A stretch of 64,000 bases of DNA. Source: Acholeplasmataceae bacterium. GTDB lineage: Bacteria; Bacillota_I; Bacilli_A; Acholeplasmatales; Acholeplasmataceae. Below, piece by piece: positions 18,953 to 27,118 of this stretch. Each line of letters starts with the position of its first letter. The stretch's first letter is position 1. The position numbers and the translations under genes were made by a program. Below the pieces are notes generated by a model. It saw nothing but the letters and a program-made list of their open reading frames with translations. It was not told the origin of the DNA and did no database searches. The DNA is taken from positions 62,001 to 126,000 of the forward strand of contig RECG01000006.1 in NCBI GenBank assembly GCA_007692425.1, in the 5' to 3' direction.

Positions 18953-18963
18953 GTTTAAAAAAG

Positions 18964-18992
18964 TTGACATTGGCGACAAATCGTTATATAAT
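18964..18992 (+). promoter_or_regulatory. Consensus sigma-A promoter of the str operon
   Basis: Perfect TTGACA (18964-18969), 17-base spacer, perfect TATAAT (18987-18992). This is the strongest promoter match in the window, fitting rpsL-rpsG-fusA. Its existence shows that the ribosomal genes are transcribed independently of rpoBC here. Confidence 0.9.
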
Positions 18993-19000
18993 GAAAACGC

Positions 19001-19100
19001 TGTGTGAAACACACGCGTATATGACAAACGTTTTTGGCCTGGTTAAGCCAAAAATAATTTTAAAAAGAAAAATGAAACACATGGATGTGTGTAAGAAGAA
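19001..19100 (+). promoter_or_regulatory. Structured 5' leader of rpsL
   Basis: The roughly 110-base untranslated leader contains a small hairpin (GTGTG 19002-19006 with CACAC 19010-19014) and an 8-bp stem TTTTTGGC (19031-19038) / GCCAAAAA (19047-19054). It could be a ribosomal-protein autoregulatory site or simply mRNA structure; I recognise no known RNA family. Confidence 0.4.
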
Positions 19101-19113
19101 AGGAGGAAGATGA

Positions 19114-19539
19114 ATGCCAACAATCTCACAACTGGTCAAAACCGGTAGAACAGACAAGAAGTACAAGTCCAAATCACCTGCGCTCGGATATGGCTACAAT
19201 ACTTTGCAAAAAAGTTCGAGCGAATACAAATCACCGCAAAAGCGTGGCGTCTGCACCCGTGTGACCACGATGACACCCAAAAAGCCGAACTCCGCGTTGC
19301 GTAAGTACGCACGTGTCCGTCTGAGCAACGGCACCGAAGTCACCGCCTACATTCCCGGAATCGGTCACTCGCTACAAGAGCACAGTGTCGTCCTGATTCG
19401 TGGCGGACGCGTCAAGGACCTTCCCGGTGTCCGTTACCACATTATTCGTGGCACGCTCGATTCATCGGGTGTCGCCAACCGCAGGCAAGCACGCTCGAAA
19501 TACGGCGCAAAGCGTCCTAAAACGACAACCCTCAAATAA
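19114..19539 (+). CDS. rpsL: 30S ribosomal protein S12
   Basis: 141 residues; decoding-centre protein of the small subunit. Family blocks: [55 protein letters not shown] and a basic C-terminus. The streptomycin-determining Lys in TPKKPNS is wild type. AGGAGG (19101-19106) is spaced 7 bases from ATG 19114. First gene of the str operon. Confidence 0.99.
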   Translation: MPTISQLVKTGRTDKKYKSKSPALGYGYNTLQKSSSEYKSPQKRGVCTRVTTMTPKKPNSALRKYARVRLSNGTEVTAYIPGIGHSLQEHSVVLIRGGRVKDLPGVRYHIIRGTLDSSGVANRRQARSKYGAKRPKTTTLK

Positions 19540-19586
19540 CAAGCAAACATATTTAAGATTTTAACAAAAAGGAAGAAGGTGAACTC

Positions 19587-20057
19587 ATGCCACGTAAGGG
19601 ACACATTGTCAAACGTGATGTCTTGCCTGATCCGATCTACCATTCGAAATTGGTGACACGCATTGTCAACACCATCATGATCGATGGCAAGAAAGGCACG
19701 GCACAAAGCATACTCTACGGTGCATTTAATCGCGTCAAGGAAGCAACCGGACGCGAGCCGATTGAAGTGTTCAACGAAGCATTGAACAATATCACACCGG
19801 TTCTTGAAGTCCGCTCCCGTCGTATCGGGGGTCAGAACTATCAGATACCGGTGGAAGTCAGGGCTTCAAGAAAACAAACATTAGGATTACGTTGGTTGAT
19901 CCAATACGCCCGTCTCCGCCATGAAAAGACCATGGAAGAAAGACTGGCTAAAGAAATCATCGACGCATCACAAGGCCTGGGCGCCGCCGTCAAGAAACGG
20001 GAAGACGTCCATCGTATGGCCGAAGCCAACAAAGCATTCGCGCATTACCGTTGGTAA
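19587..20057 (+). CDS. rpsG: 30S ribosomal protein S7
   Basis: 156 residues, the usual length. S7 nucleates the small-subunit head and binds 16S rRNA. Seen: [45 protein letters not shown] and the C-terminal [20 protein letters not shown]. It lies 47 bases after rpsL with AGGAAGAAGGTG upstream. In enterobacteria S7 represses translation of this operon by binding the rpsL-rpsG spacer; the short spacer here shows no obvious large structure. Confidence 0.99.
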   Translation: MPRKGHIVKRDVLPDPIYHSKLVTRIVNTIMIDGKKGTAQSILYGAFNRVKEATGREPIEVFNEALNNITPVLEVRSRRIGGQNYQIPVEVRASRKQTLGLRWLIQYARLRHEKTMEERLAKEIIDASQGLGAAVKKREDVHRMAEANKAFAHYRW

Positions 20058-20072
20058 GAAGGAGACAACTTT

Positions 20073-22145
20073 ATGCCTCGCGCATACCCACTTGAAAAAA
20101 CCCGCAATATCGGCATCATGGCACACATCGATGCGGGCAAGACAACGACAACTGAACGGATTTTGTTTCATACCGGCAAAATCCACAAGCTTGGCGAAGT
20201 TCATGACGGGGCGGCAACAATGGACTGGATGGAGCAGGAACAAGAACGCGGCATCACCATCACATCAGCTGCAACCACAGCATTTTGGAAAGATCACCGC
20301 ATCAACATCATCGATACCCCGGGTCACGTTGACTTCACGGTAGAGGTGTCTCGTTCCTTGCGCGTCCTGGACGGTGCTGTCACCGTGTTAGACGCACAAG
20401 CCGGTGTCGAACCGCAGACGGAAACGGTCTGGCGGCAAGCCACCGAATATAAAGTGCCACGCATTGTCTATATCAACAAGATGGACAAAACCGGCGCTGA
20501 TTTTGAACGTTCAATCAAGTCGATGCATCATCGTCTCGGTGTGACAGCCTTTCCCATCCAATGGCCGATCGGCGCGGAAGCCGGTTTTAACGGCATCATC
20601 GATATTGTCGAAAGAAAAGCTTATGAATATGACGGAAAGCCTGATGAAAACAGCAAGCCCATCCCCATTCCACAACATTTGAAAGACGTGGTGGAAATCA
20701 AACGCGAACAACTCATCGAGGCGATTGCTGATTTTGATGAAGACATCATGATGTTATATCTCGAAGGTGAAGAGGTTTCCATTGAACTGATCAAGAAAGC
20801 CATCCGCAAGGGCACTTTGGCTGTCAAGTTTTTCCCGGTTTTATGTGGAACTTCGTTTAAAAACAAGGGCGTTAAGTTGATGCTGGATGCCGTGGTGGAC
20901 TATTTGCCGGCACCGTTCGATATCGATGCCGTGATTGGTCACAACAGCCATGGTGAGGAAATCATACGTCGCACCAGCGATAATGAACCTTTCACAGCGC
21001 TGGCTTTCAAGGTCATGACCGATCCGTATGTCGGACGTCTGACGTTCTTCCGGGTTTACTCGGGTACGTTGAACGCCGGCTCGTATGTCCTTAACACGAG
21101 CAAGAACAGAAAAGAGCGGTTTGGACGTATTTTGCAAATGCATGCCAATCACCGTGTAGAAATCAAGGAAGTGTTTGCCGGCGATATCGCTGCTGTAGTC
21201 GGTCTCAAAGACACCACGACCGGTGATACGTTGACAGGCGAACGCGATGACATCATTTTAGAGTCCATGCATTTTCCGGACCCCGTCATCAATGTCGCGA
21301 TCGAACCTAAAACCAAGTTGGACCAGGACCGCATGACCATGGCATTGACCAAACTCGCGGAAGAAGATCCGACTTTCCGGACGCATACCGACCATGAAAC
21401 CGGGCAAACCATCATTGCCGGCATGGGCGAACTCCATTTGGAAATCATCGTGGATCGCATGAAACGTGAGTTCAGAGTCGAAGCCAATGTCGCCGAACCC
21501 CAGGTCTCCTATCGTGAAACGATTACCAAGGAGGCTGAAATCGAGGGCAGATTTATCAGACAATCCGGTGGTCGTGGCCAATACGGACATGTCAACATCC
21601 GGTTTGAGCCCAATCCGGGCAAAGGATTTGAGTTTGTTGACAAGATTGTCGGCGGTGTCGTTCCCCGTGAATACATCCCGGCTGTCCTGAAGGGCCTTCA
21701 AGAATCACTTCCCAATGGTATCATGGCCGGCTATCCCGCCACCGATATCAAGGCCACCCTGTTTGACGGCTCTTATCATGAGGTTGACTCGTCCGAGCTG
21801 GCCTTCAAGATCGCAGCCTCGATGGCCCTCAAGGAGTGCAAGCATAAAGCCCAACCTGTCTTGATGGAACCCATCATGGATGTTGAAGTGGTCGCACCCA
21901 ACGATTATGTAGGCAATGTCATTGGCGATCTGACCTCCCGCAGGGGACGTTTGGAAAGCCAGGAAGGGCGTGGCAACGCCGTCGTCATTCGTGCCAATGT
22001 CCCGTTGTCAGAGATGTTCGGCTATGCGACCGCACTCCGTTCCAACACGCAAGGACGCGCCAACTTCATCATGCAGTTTTCGCGCTATGACCGCTGTCCG
22101 AAGTCCATCATGGAAGAAATCATCAAAAAGCGTGGATTGAACTAA
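20073..22145 (+). CDS. fusA: Elongation factor G
   Basis: 690 residues; translocation GTPase. G1 [14 protein letters not shown]2 region [12 protein letters not shown]3 [13 protein letters not shown]4 [11 protein letters not shown]5 GAEAGFNG, then domains II-V, including the domain IV block [15 protein letters not shown] and C-terminal [14 protein letters not shown]. Starts 15 bases after rpsG with AAGAAGGAGA upstream. Its length and features match canonical EF-G rather than a ribosome-protection protein. Confidence 0.99.
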   Translation: MPRAYPLEKTRNIGIMAHIDAGKTTTTERILFHTGKIHKLGEVHDGAATMDWMEQEQERGITITSAATTAFWKDHRINIIDTPGHVDFTVEVSRSLRVLDGAVTVLDAQAGVEPQTETVWRQATEYKVPRIVYINKMDKTGADFERSIKSMHHRLGVTAFPIQWPIGAEAGFNGIIDIVERKAYEYDGKPDENSKPIPIPQHLKDVVEIKREQLIEAIADFDEDIMMLYLEGEEVSIELIKKAIRKGTLAVKFFPVLCGTSFKNKGVKLMLDAVVDYLPAPFDIDAVIGHNSHGEEIIRRTSDNEPFTALAFKVMTDPYVGRLTFFRVYSGTLNAGSYVLNTSKNRKERFGRILQMHANHRVEIKEVFAGDIAAVVGLKDTTTGDTLTGERDDIILESMHFPDPVINVAIEPKTKLDQDRMTMALTKLAEEDPTFRTHTDHETGQTIIAGMGELHLEIIVDRMKREFRVEANVAEPQVSYRETITKEAEIEGRFIRQSGGRGQYGHVNIRFEPNPGKGFEFVDKIVGGVVPREYIPAVLKGLQESLPNGIMAGYPATDIKATLFDGSYHEVDSSELAFKIAASMALKECKHKAQPVLMEPIMDVEVVAPNDYVGNVIGDLTSRRGRLESQEGRGNAVVIRANVPLSEMFGYATALRSNTQGRANFIMQFSRYDRCPKSIMEEIIKKRGLN

Positions 22146-22147
22146 TC

Positions 22148-22169
22148 CACTTGCAAAAACAAGTGTTTT
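22148..22169 (+). terminator. Short attenuating hairpin between fusA and tuf
   Basis: CACTTG (22148-22153) / CAAGTG (22160-22165) followed by TTTT. The 6-bp stem with only four T suggests partial termination. The same bases overlap the candidate tuf promoter. Confidence 0.4.
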
Positions 22170-22179
22170 AATATACAAT
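22151..22179 (+). promoter_or_regulatory. Candidate internal promoter for tuf
   Basis: TTGCAA (22151-22156), 17-base spacer, TACAAT (22174-22179), 55 bases before the tuf start. It would let EF-Tu be made in excess over EF-G. Confidence 0.5.
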
Positions 22180-22234
22180 GAGTATGATGAAAAAACTTAT
22201 AAAATGAATGAAATTTCTAGGAGGAAATCTTACA

Positions 22235-23419
<1,185 letters not shown>

Positions 23420-23431
23420 TCTTGATCAATT

Positions 23432-23467
23432 AAGAGCATGAGGCTTGACCTGATGCTCTTTTTTTAT
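23432..23467 (+). terminator. Terminator of the str operon
   Basis: AAGAGCAT (23432-23439) pairs with ATGCTCTT (23453-23460); inner bases GAGG/CCT add pairing. Seven T follow. Confidence 0.92.
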
Positions 23468-23593
23468 GCCTGTTCTCCGAGGTGATCACATCCTTTGTTT
23501 AAGTATTGACAGCGTTGAAAATGACAGGCATGTTTGGTAAAAAATGTGAAATGGGTCTTATCAGTTCATCACACATACATTTTGACATTCTTA

Positions 23594-23602
23594 TGTTAAA
23601 AT
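23594..23602 (+). promoter_or_regulatory. Extended -10 element before tatD
   Basis: TGTTAAAAT (TGn + TAAAAT) 28 bases before the tatD start. The TTGACA at 23582-23587 is only 9 bases away, too close for a normal -35. The remaining 23468-23580 spacer shows no gene. Confidence 0.45.
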
Positions 23603-23629
23603 GAGATTAGCAACTTGGAGGTCAAATCC

Positions 23630-24397
23630 ATGATTGTCGACACACACGCCCATTTGAATACACCGGATTTTCATGATGATCTGGACGAGGTTTTGGCACG
23701 CGCCCGGCAATTTGGTGTCACCAAGACCATTGTCATCGGCATGAATGAATCCGCCAATCACCAAGCCATTGAAATGGCCAGAAACCATGACATGCTTTTC
23801 GCGTCTGTCGGTGTTCATCCAGCAGACGTTGATCACGAGACAACCGCTCATCTGAAACATCTTGTTCGTGAAAAAGAAGTGGTGGCCATCGGTGAATGCG
23901 GCATTGATCTGTATTGGCGAAAAGACAATCTCGACACACAGAGACGCGTCTTCATCGAGCAGATTGAGCTGGCGGTGCAAACCGGCTTGCCGTTGATCAT
24001 CCACACCAGAAACTCATTTCCGGAGGCTTATGCGTGCCTGTTGCCCTACCGGGGGCGGGTCAAAGGCGTGTTTCACTGTTTCAGTGCCGGTCTTGATGAT
24101 GCGAGACGTGCCCTCGATCTTGGCTTTCATATCGGCATCGGCGGGCCTGTCACCTTTCCCAAGTCTTATGAATTGACCCGGGTTGTCAGGGAAACAGACC
24201 TGTCCTGGCTATTGGTTGAAACCGATAGTCCATATCTGGCGCCACACCCTTATCGCGGCAAACGCAATGAACCCGGCTATACGATCCATGTGGCAACCGC
24301 CATCGCCGCCATCAAAGGCATTTCCGTTGAAGAGGTCGCACGGCAGACCACCCACAACGCCCATCAATTGTTCCAATTAGGAGGAAACAAGACATGA
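23630..24397 (+). CDS. tatD: TatD-family metal-dependent hydrolase/DNase
   Basis: 255 residues, TIM-barrel amidohydrolase-type nuclease. Metal ligands are visible in DTHAHL (N-terminal HxH), IGECGIDLYW (Glu), PLIIHTR (His), VFHCFS (His) and VETDSPYLAP (Asp). In Firmicutes the YabD/TatD group acts as a 3'-5' exonuclease or in DNA repair; the exact substrate is unknown. ATG 23630 has TTGGAGG upstream. The stop overlaps the next start (ATGA). Confidence 0.93.
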   Translation: MIVDTHAHLNTPDFHDDLDEVLARARQFGVTKTIVIGMNESANHQAIEMARNHDMLFASVGVHPADVDHETTAHLKHLVREKEVVAIGECGIDLYWRKDNLDTQRRVFIEQIELAVQTGLPLIIHTRNSFPEAYACLLPYRGRVKGVFHCFSAGLDDARRALDLGFHIGIGGPVTFPKSYELTRVVRETDLSWLLVETDSPYLAPHPYRGKRNEPGYTIHVATAIAAIKGISVEEVARQTTHNAHQLFQLGGNKT

Positions 24398-25467
24398 AAA
24401 AAAGACTTTTAACCGCATTGTTGCTCGTGATGACCATTTTGGCACTGGTCGGATGCAACATCCAACTCAGGGCACAACTTCCCTACCAGTCACCACACAC
24501 TTACGAACAGCTGCGCATTGACATGCTGGCGACTGTCGAACCGACGGTGGTCGTGGTACGTACCGAAACGGGACACGGTTCGGGCATCATCTACAATAAG
24601 GAAATATTAGAAGACAATCTCAAGCGCTATGCCATCATGACCAACTATCACGTGGTTGAAGACGGCGGTGAAATGAGCATCTACTTCGGACCGGGAACAG
24701 ACTCGATTCCGGTCAAGGATGTTGCTGGCTATGAACTTTATGATATCGCGGTTGTCCGTATTGAGACGACCCGAGAACTGGCCGTCCATAACAGTCCCGC
24801 CATCAATGACAACGTTCGCCTTGAAATTGTCAAGGGACAAGACGTGTATGCCATCGGCACCCCGCAGAATATTGACAAATTCAATTATGTGACCAGTGGT
24901 GTTGTCAGCATGACCACCTATGCCTATAACGGCATCCCGGGATTGGCATTGATGCATAACGCCGAACTCAATCCGGGCAACAGCGGCGGACCACTGTTCA
25001 ATCTTAACGGCGATCTGATCGGCATCAATGTCGCCAAAGTCAGCGTGGTGGGCGGAAGTTCCGGCACGATTGCCGCCGAGGGACTCAATTATTCGCTTAA
25101 CATCAACCGGATCGCACCGGTTGTCGCGTCATTTTCAGACAGTGATTTTGAGGCCGTTGTCCGCAGACCACGACTCGGTATCACCGTCCAAGAAGTCGAG
25201 GTTTTCTTGGAAAACAATGATCCATCGTTGTTACCTGATGATCCAGTCGGCGTGGTTGTCATCGACCTCGATCCCACCAGGGATTCATACGGTAAGATCC
25301 AGGTCTATGACCTCATCATCGAAATGAACGGGTTGCCCGTCACATCGATTGCCGATATCGCCGCACAACTACAGGACGCCGCATTTGGCGATCAACATAC
25401 GGTTAAGGTGTTGCGCAAGGTTGGCGACATCTTCCAGGAATTCACGTATACCATCACCTTGTCATGA
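24394..25467 (+). CDS. HtrA/DegP-like trypsin-fold serine protease lipoprotein with PDZ domain
   Basis: 357 residues. Lipoprotein signal: basic MKKR, hydrophobic core, lipobox LVGC with Cys21, so it should be anchored on the outer face of the membrane. Trypsin-like catalytic triad is intact: His86 (TNYHVV), Asp117 (LYDIAVV), Ser197 (NPGNSGGPLF). The C-terminal PDZ-like region (about residues 255-357) contains VVVIDLDP and LIIEMNGLPVTS. Length and order match HtrA quality-control proteases, though most Firmicute HtrA use an N-terminal TM helix rather than a lipid anchor. ATGA overlap with tatD and with pncC downstream suggests one operon. Confidence 0.9.
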   Translation: MKKRLLTALLLVMTILALVGCNIQLRAQLPYQSPHTYEQLRIDMLATVEPTVVVVRTETGHGSGIIYNKEILEDNLKRYAIMTNYHVVEDGGEMSIYFGPGTDSIPVKDVAGYELYDIAVVRIETTRELAVHNSPAINDNVRLEIVKGQDVYAIGTPQNIDKFNYVTSGVVSMTTYAYNGIPGLALMHNAELNPGNSGGPLFNLNGDLIGINVAKVSVVGGSSGTIAAEGLNYSLNINRIAPVVASFSDSDFEAVVRRPRLGITVQEVEVFLENNDPSLLPDDPVGVVVIDLDPTRDSYGKIQVYDLIIEMNGLPVTSIADIAAQLQDAAFGDQHTVKVLRKVGDIFQEFTYTITLS

Positions 25468-25925
25468 CGACTCAGCAATGTCTGACCAAGCTGAGCAAAA
25501 AAAGCCTGACCATCGCTTGTGCCGAGAGCATAAGCGGTGGTGCTTTGGCTTTTGAGTGTGTGCGCCATGCCGGCGCATCCAAAGTCTTCAAAGGTGGCAT
25601 CATCGCGTATCATCCTGAAATCAAAATCCGGCAACTCGGCATCAGTCGACAAGACATCACCGCCTATGGCATCGTCAGTGCTGAGATCGCCGTGCAAATG
25701 GCTCAAAGCATCAGAACCCTTTACCAGGCCGATATCGGCCTCGCCACAACAGGAAATGCTGGTCCGAGCACTCAGGAAGGTGTGGGTAGAAGAGAGGCTT
25801 GGATTGCCATTGTGACACCGGACACCACCATCACAAAGCACCTCGTCTTTGAGCGTGAGACACGACTTCAAGCCATCAAGAAAACCGTTGACACCACCTA
25901 TCAAAAACTGCTTGAAACCATCTGA
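25464..25925 (+). CDS. pncC: Nicotinamide-nucleotide amidohydrolase (CinA C-terminal domain type)
   Basis: 153 residues, stand-alone CinA C-terminal domain. Deamidates nicotinamide mononucleotide to nicotinate mononucleotide for NAD recycling. Motifs: TIACAESISGGALAFE with the catalytic Ser, FKGGIIAYHPEIK, GIVSAEIAVQMA and GLATTGNAGPS. The N-terminal MoCF-like domain of full CinA is absent. Its ATG overlaps the protease stop (ATGA). Confidence 0.85.
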   Translation: MTTQQCLTKLSKKSLTIACAESISGGALAFECVRHAGASKVFKGGIIAYHPEIKIRQLGISRQDITAYGIVSAEIAVQMAQSIRTLYQADIGLATTGNAGPSTQEGVGRREAWIAIVTPDTTITKHLVFERETRLQAIKKTVDTTYQKLLETI

Positions 25926-25946
25926 TTGATTGCTTATATAAAAGCA

Positions 25947-25975
25947 TTGTATTATCATACCTTATATGTTATAAT
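25947..25975 (+). promoter_or_regulatory. Promoter of rpsF-ssb-rpsR
   Basis: TTGTAT (25947-25952), 17-base spacer, extended -10 TGTTATAAT with TATAAT at 25970-25975. It leaves a leader of about 55 bases before rpsF. Confidence 0.8.
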
Positions 25976-26035
25976 AACTTGGCGTAAGTTCATCCTTGTC
26001 TGAACAAGACCATAGACCAGAAGGAGGTGGAACAG

Positions 26036-26323
26036 ATGAAAAAATACGAAGTCATGTATATCATCCGTCCAACTGTTGAAAGCGAGAACATCAAAACAAT
26101 TGTCAACAATTTCAGTCAAATTTTTGTCAATTACGATAGCCAGGTTCTTGAGCTCAAAGAGTTGGGACTGAAGGACCTTGCCTACGAAATCGATCATCAT
26201 AAAAAAGGCTACTACGTATGGCTCCTTGTCGAAGCGACATCTGAAGCGATTGCTGAGTTCAATCGTGTTGTCAGAATTACGGAAGACATCATTCGCTACA
26301 TCGTCGTCAAGGAAGGTGAATAG
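26036..26323 (+). CDS. rpsF: 30S ribosomal protein S6
   Basis: 95 residues; binds S18 on the central domain of 16S rRNA. Seen: [31 protein letters not shown], and [18 protein letters not shown] 26036 follows AAGGAGGTG (26021-26029); the GTG inside that site at 26027 is in frame but cannot be the start. Classic rpsF-ssb-rpsR order. Confidence 0.98.
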   Translation: MKKYEVMYIIRPTVESENIKTIVNNFSQIFVNYDSQVLELKELGLKDLAYEIDHHKKGYYVWLLVEATSEAIAEFNRVVRITEDIIRYIVVKEGE

Positions 26324-26325
26324 CC

Positions 26326-26766
26326 ATGATCAACCGTACCATTCTAGTCGGACGCATCACACGTGATCCGGAACTTAAGATGACACAATCAAATATTCCT
26401 GTAGTATCGTTCACGCTTGCCGTCGATAGAAGATTCACCGATTCTTCTGGTGAAAAACAAGCAGATTTCATTCGTTGTGTCGTCTGGCGGAATCAAGCTG
26501 AAAATTTAGCCCGTTACATCAAAAAGGGTGCTATGCTTGGTATCGATGGACGCATTCAGACCAGCCAATATGAAGCGGAAACAGGCACCCGTTATGTCAC
26601 CGAAGTGGTTTGCGACTCCGTCCAGTTTTTGGAAAGCAGGAGTGACAGCGAATCAACCGAAAGAGAATCAACCGAAAAAGAATCAACCGAGACTGCGGAG
26701 AATGACAATGAAGAATTCTATGAAACAAGCAAACAGCTTGCCGCAGAAGAAGATCTACCATTTTAG
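26326..26766 (+). CDS. ssb: Single-stranded DNA-binding protein
   Basis: 146 residues. OB fold: [56 protein letters not shown]. The linker after residue 105 is very acidic and carries three copies of ESTE(R/K), then the conserved tip EEDLPF that recruits replication and repair partners. It starts 2 bases after the S6 stop. Confidence 0.98.
   Translation: MINRTILVGRITRDPELKMTQSNIPVVSFTLAVDRRFTDSSGEKQADFIRCVVWRNQAENLARYIKKGAMLGIDGRIQTSQYEAETGTRYVTEVVCDSVQFLESRSDSESTERESTEKESTETAENDNEEFYETSKQLAAEEDLPF
26650..26694 (+). repeat. Triplicated 15-bp unit in the ssb linker
   Basis: Three consecutive 15-base units starting GAATCAACCGA at 26650, 26665 and 26680 encode [10 protein letters not shown] and ESTET. 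In-frame microsatellite-like expansion in the disordered linker. Confidence 0.85.
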
Positions 26767-26777
26767 GAGGAGCCATC

Positions 26778-27014
26778 ATGCAACAACAGAGACGTGGGGG
26801 ATACAAAAAACGACGCAAGGTATGTTTCTTTACACAAAACAAAGTCGAGCATATTGATTTCAAAGATGTTGAACTATTGAAGCGTTTTATTACCGATCGA
26901 GGCAAGATTTTACCAAGACGTGTCACCGGCACATCCGCGAAATGGCAACGCCCCTTGGCTGTCGCCATCAAACGTGCGCGCCACATGGCCTTGATACCCT
27001 TTGTCAAAGACTAA
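26778..27014 (+). CDS. rpsR: 30S ribosomal protein S18
   Basis: 78 residues; S6 partner. Seen: [67 protein letters not shown] overlaps the ssb stop. Only one Cys is present (CFFT), so this is not the multi-Cys zinc-binding form. Confidence 0.98.
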   Translation: MQQQRRGGYKKRRKVCFFTQNKVEHIDFKDVELLKRFITDRGKILPRRVTGTSAKWQRPLAVAIKRARHMALIPFVKD

Positions 27015-27022
27015 ACAATCAA

Positions 27023-27048
27023 CTGCACTTCGGTGCGGTTTTTGTTTT
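27023..27048 (+). terminator. Terminator after rpsR
   Basis: ACTGCAC / GTGCGGT stem closed by a TTCG tetraloop (27030-27033), followed by five T. Confidence 0.9.
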
Positions 27049-27068
27049 CATCCAGCCCTCTTTTATCA

Positions 27069-27097
27069 TTGAAAAACAAAGAGATAATTGATATAAT
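27069..27097 (+). promoter_or_regulatory. Promoter of gdpP-rplI-dnaB
   Basis: TTGAAA (27069-27074), 17-base spacer, TGATATAAT extended -10 with TATAAT at 27092-27097. It lies 22 bases before the GTG start. Confidence 0.8.
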
Positions 27098-27118
27098 GCA
27101 GGTAAAGCAGGTGGTTAT

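Noticed and set aside
23505-23587. Two TTGACA boxes upstream of tatD as -35 elements
   Set aside because: Neither has a -10 at 16-18 bases; only the extended -10 at 23594 is plausible.
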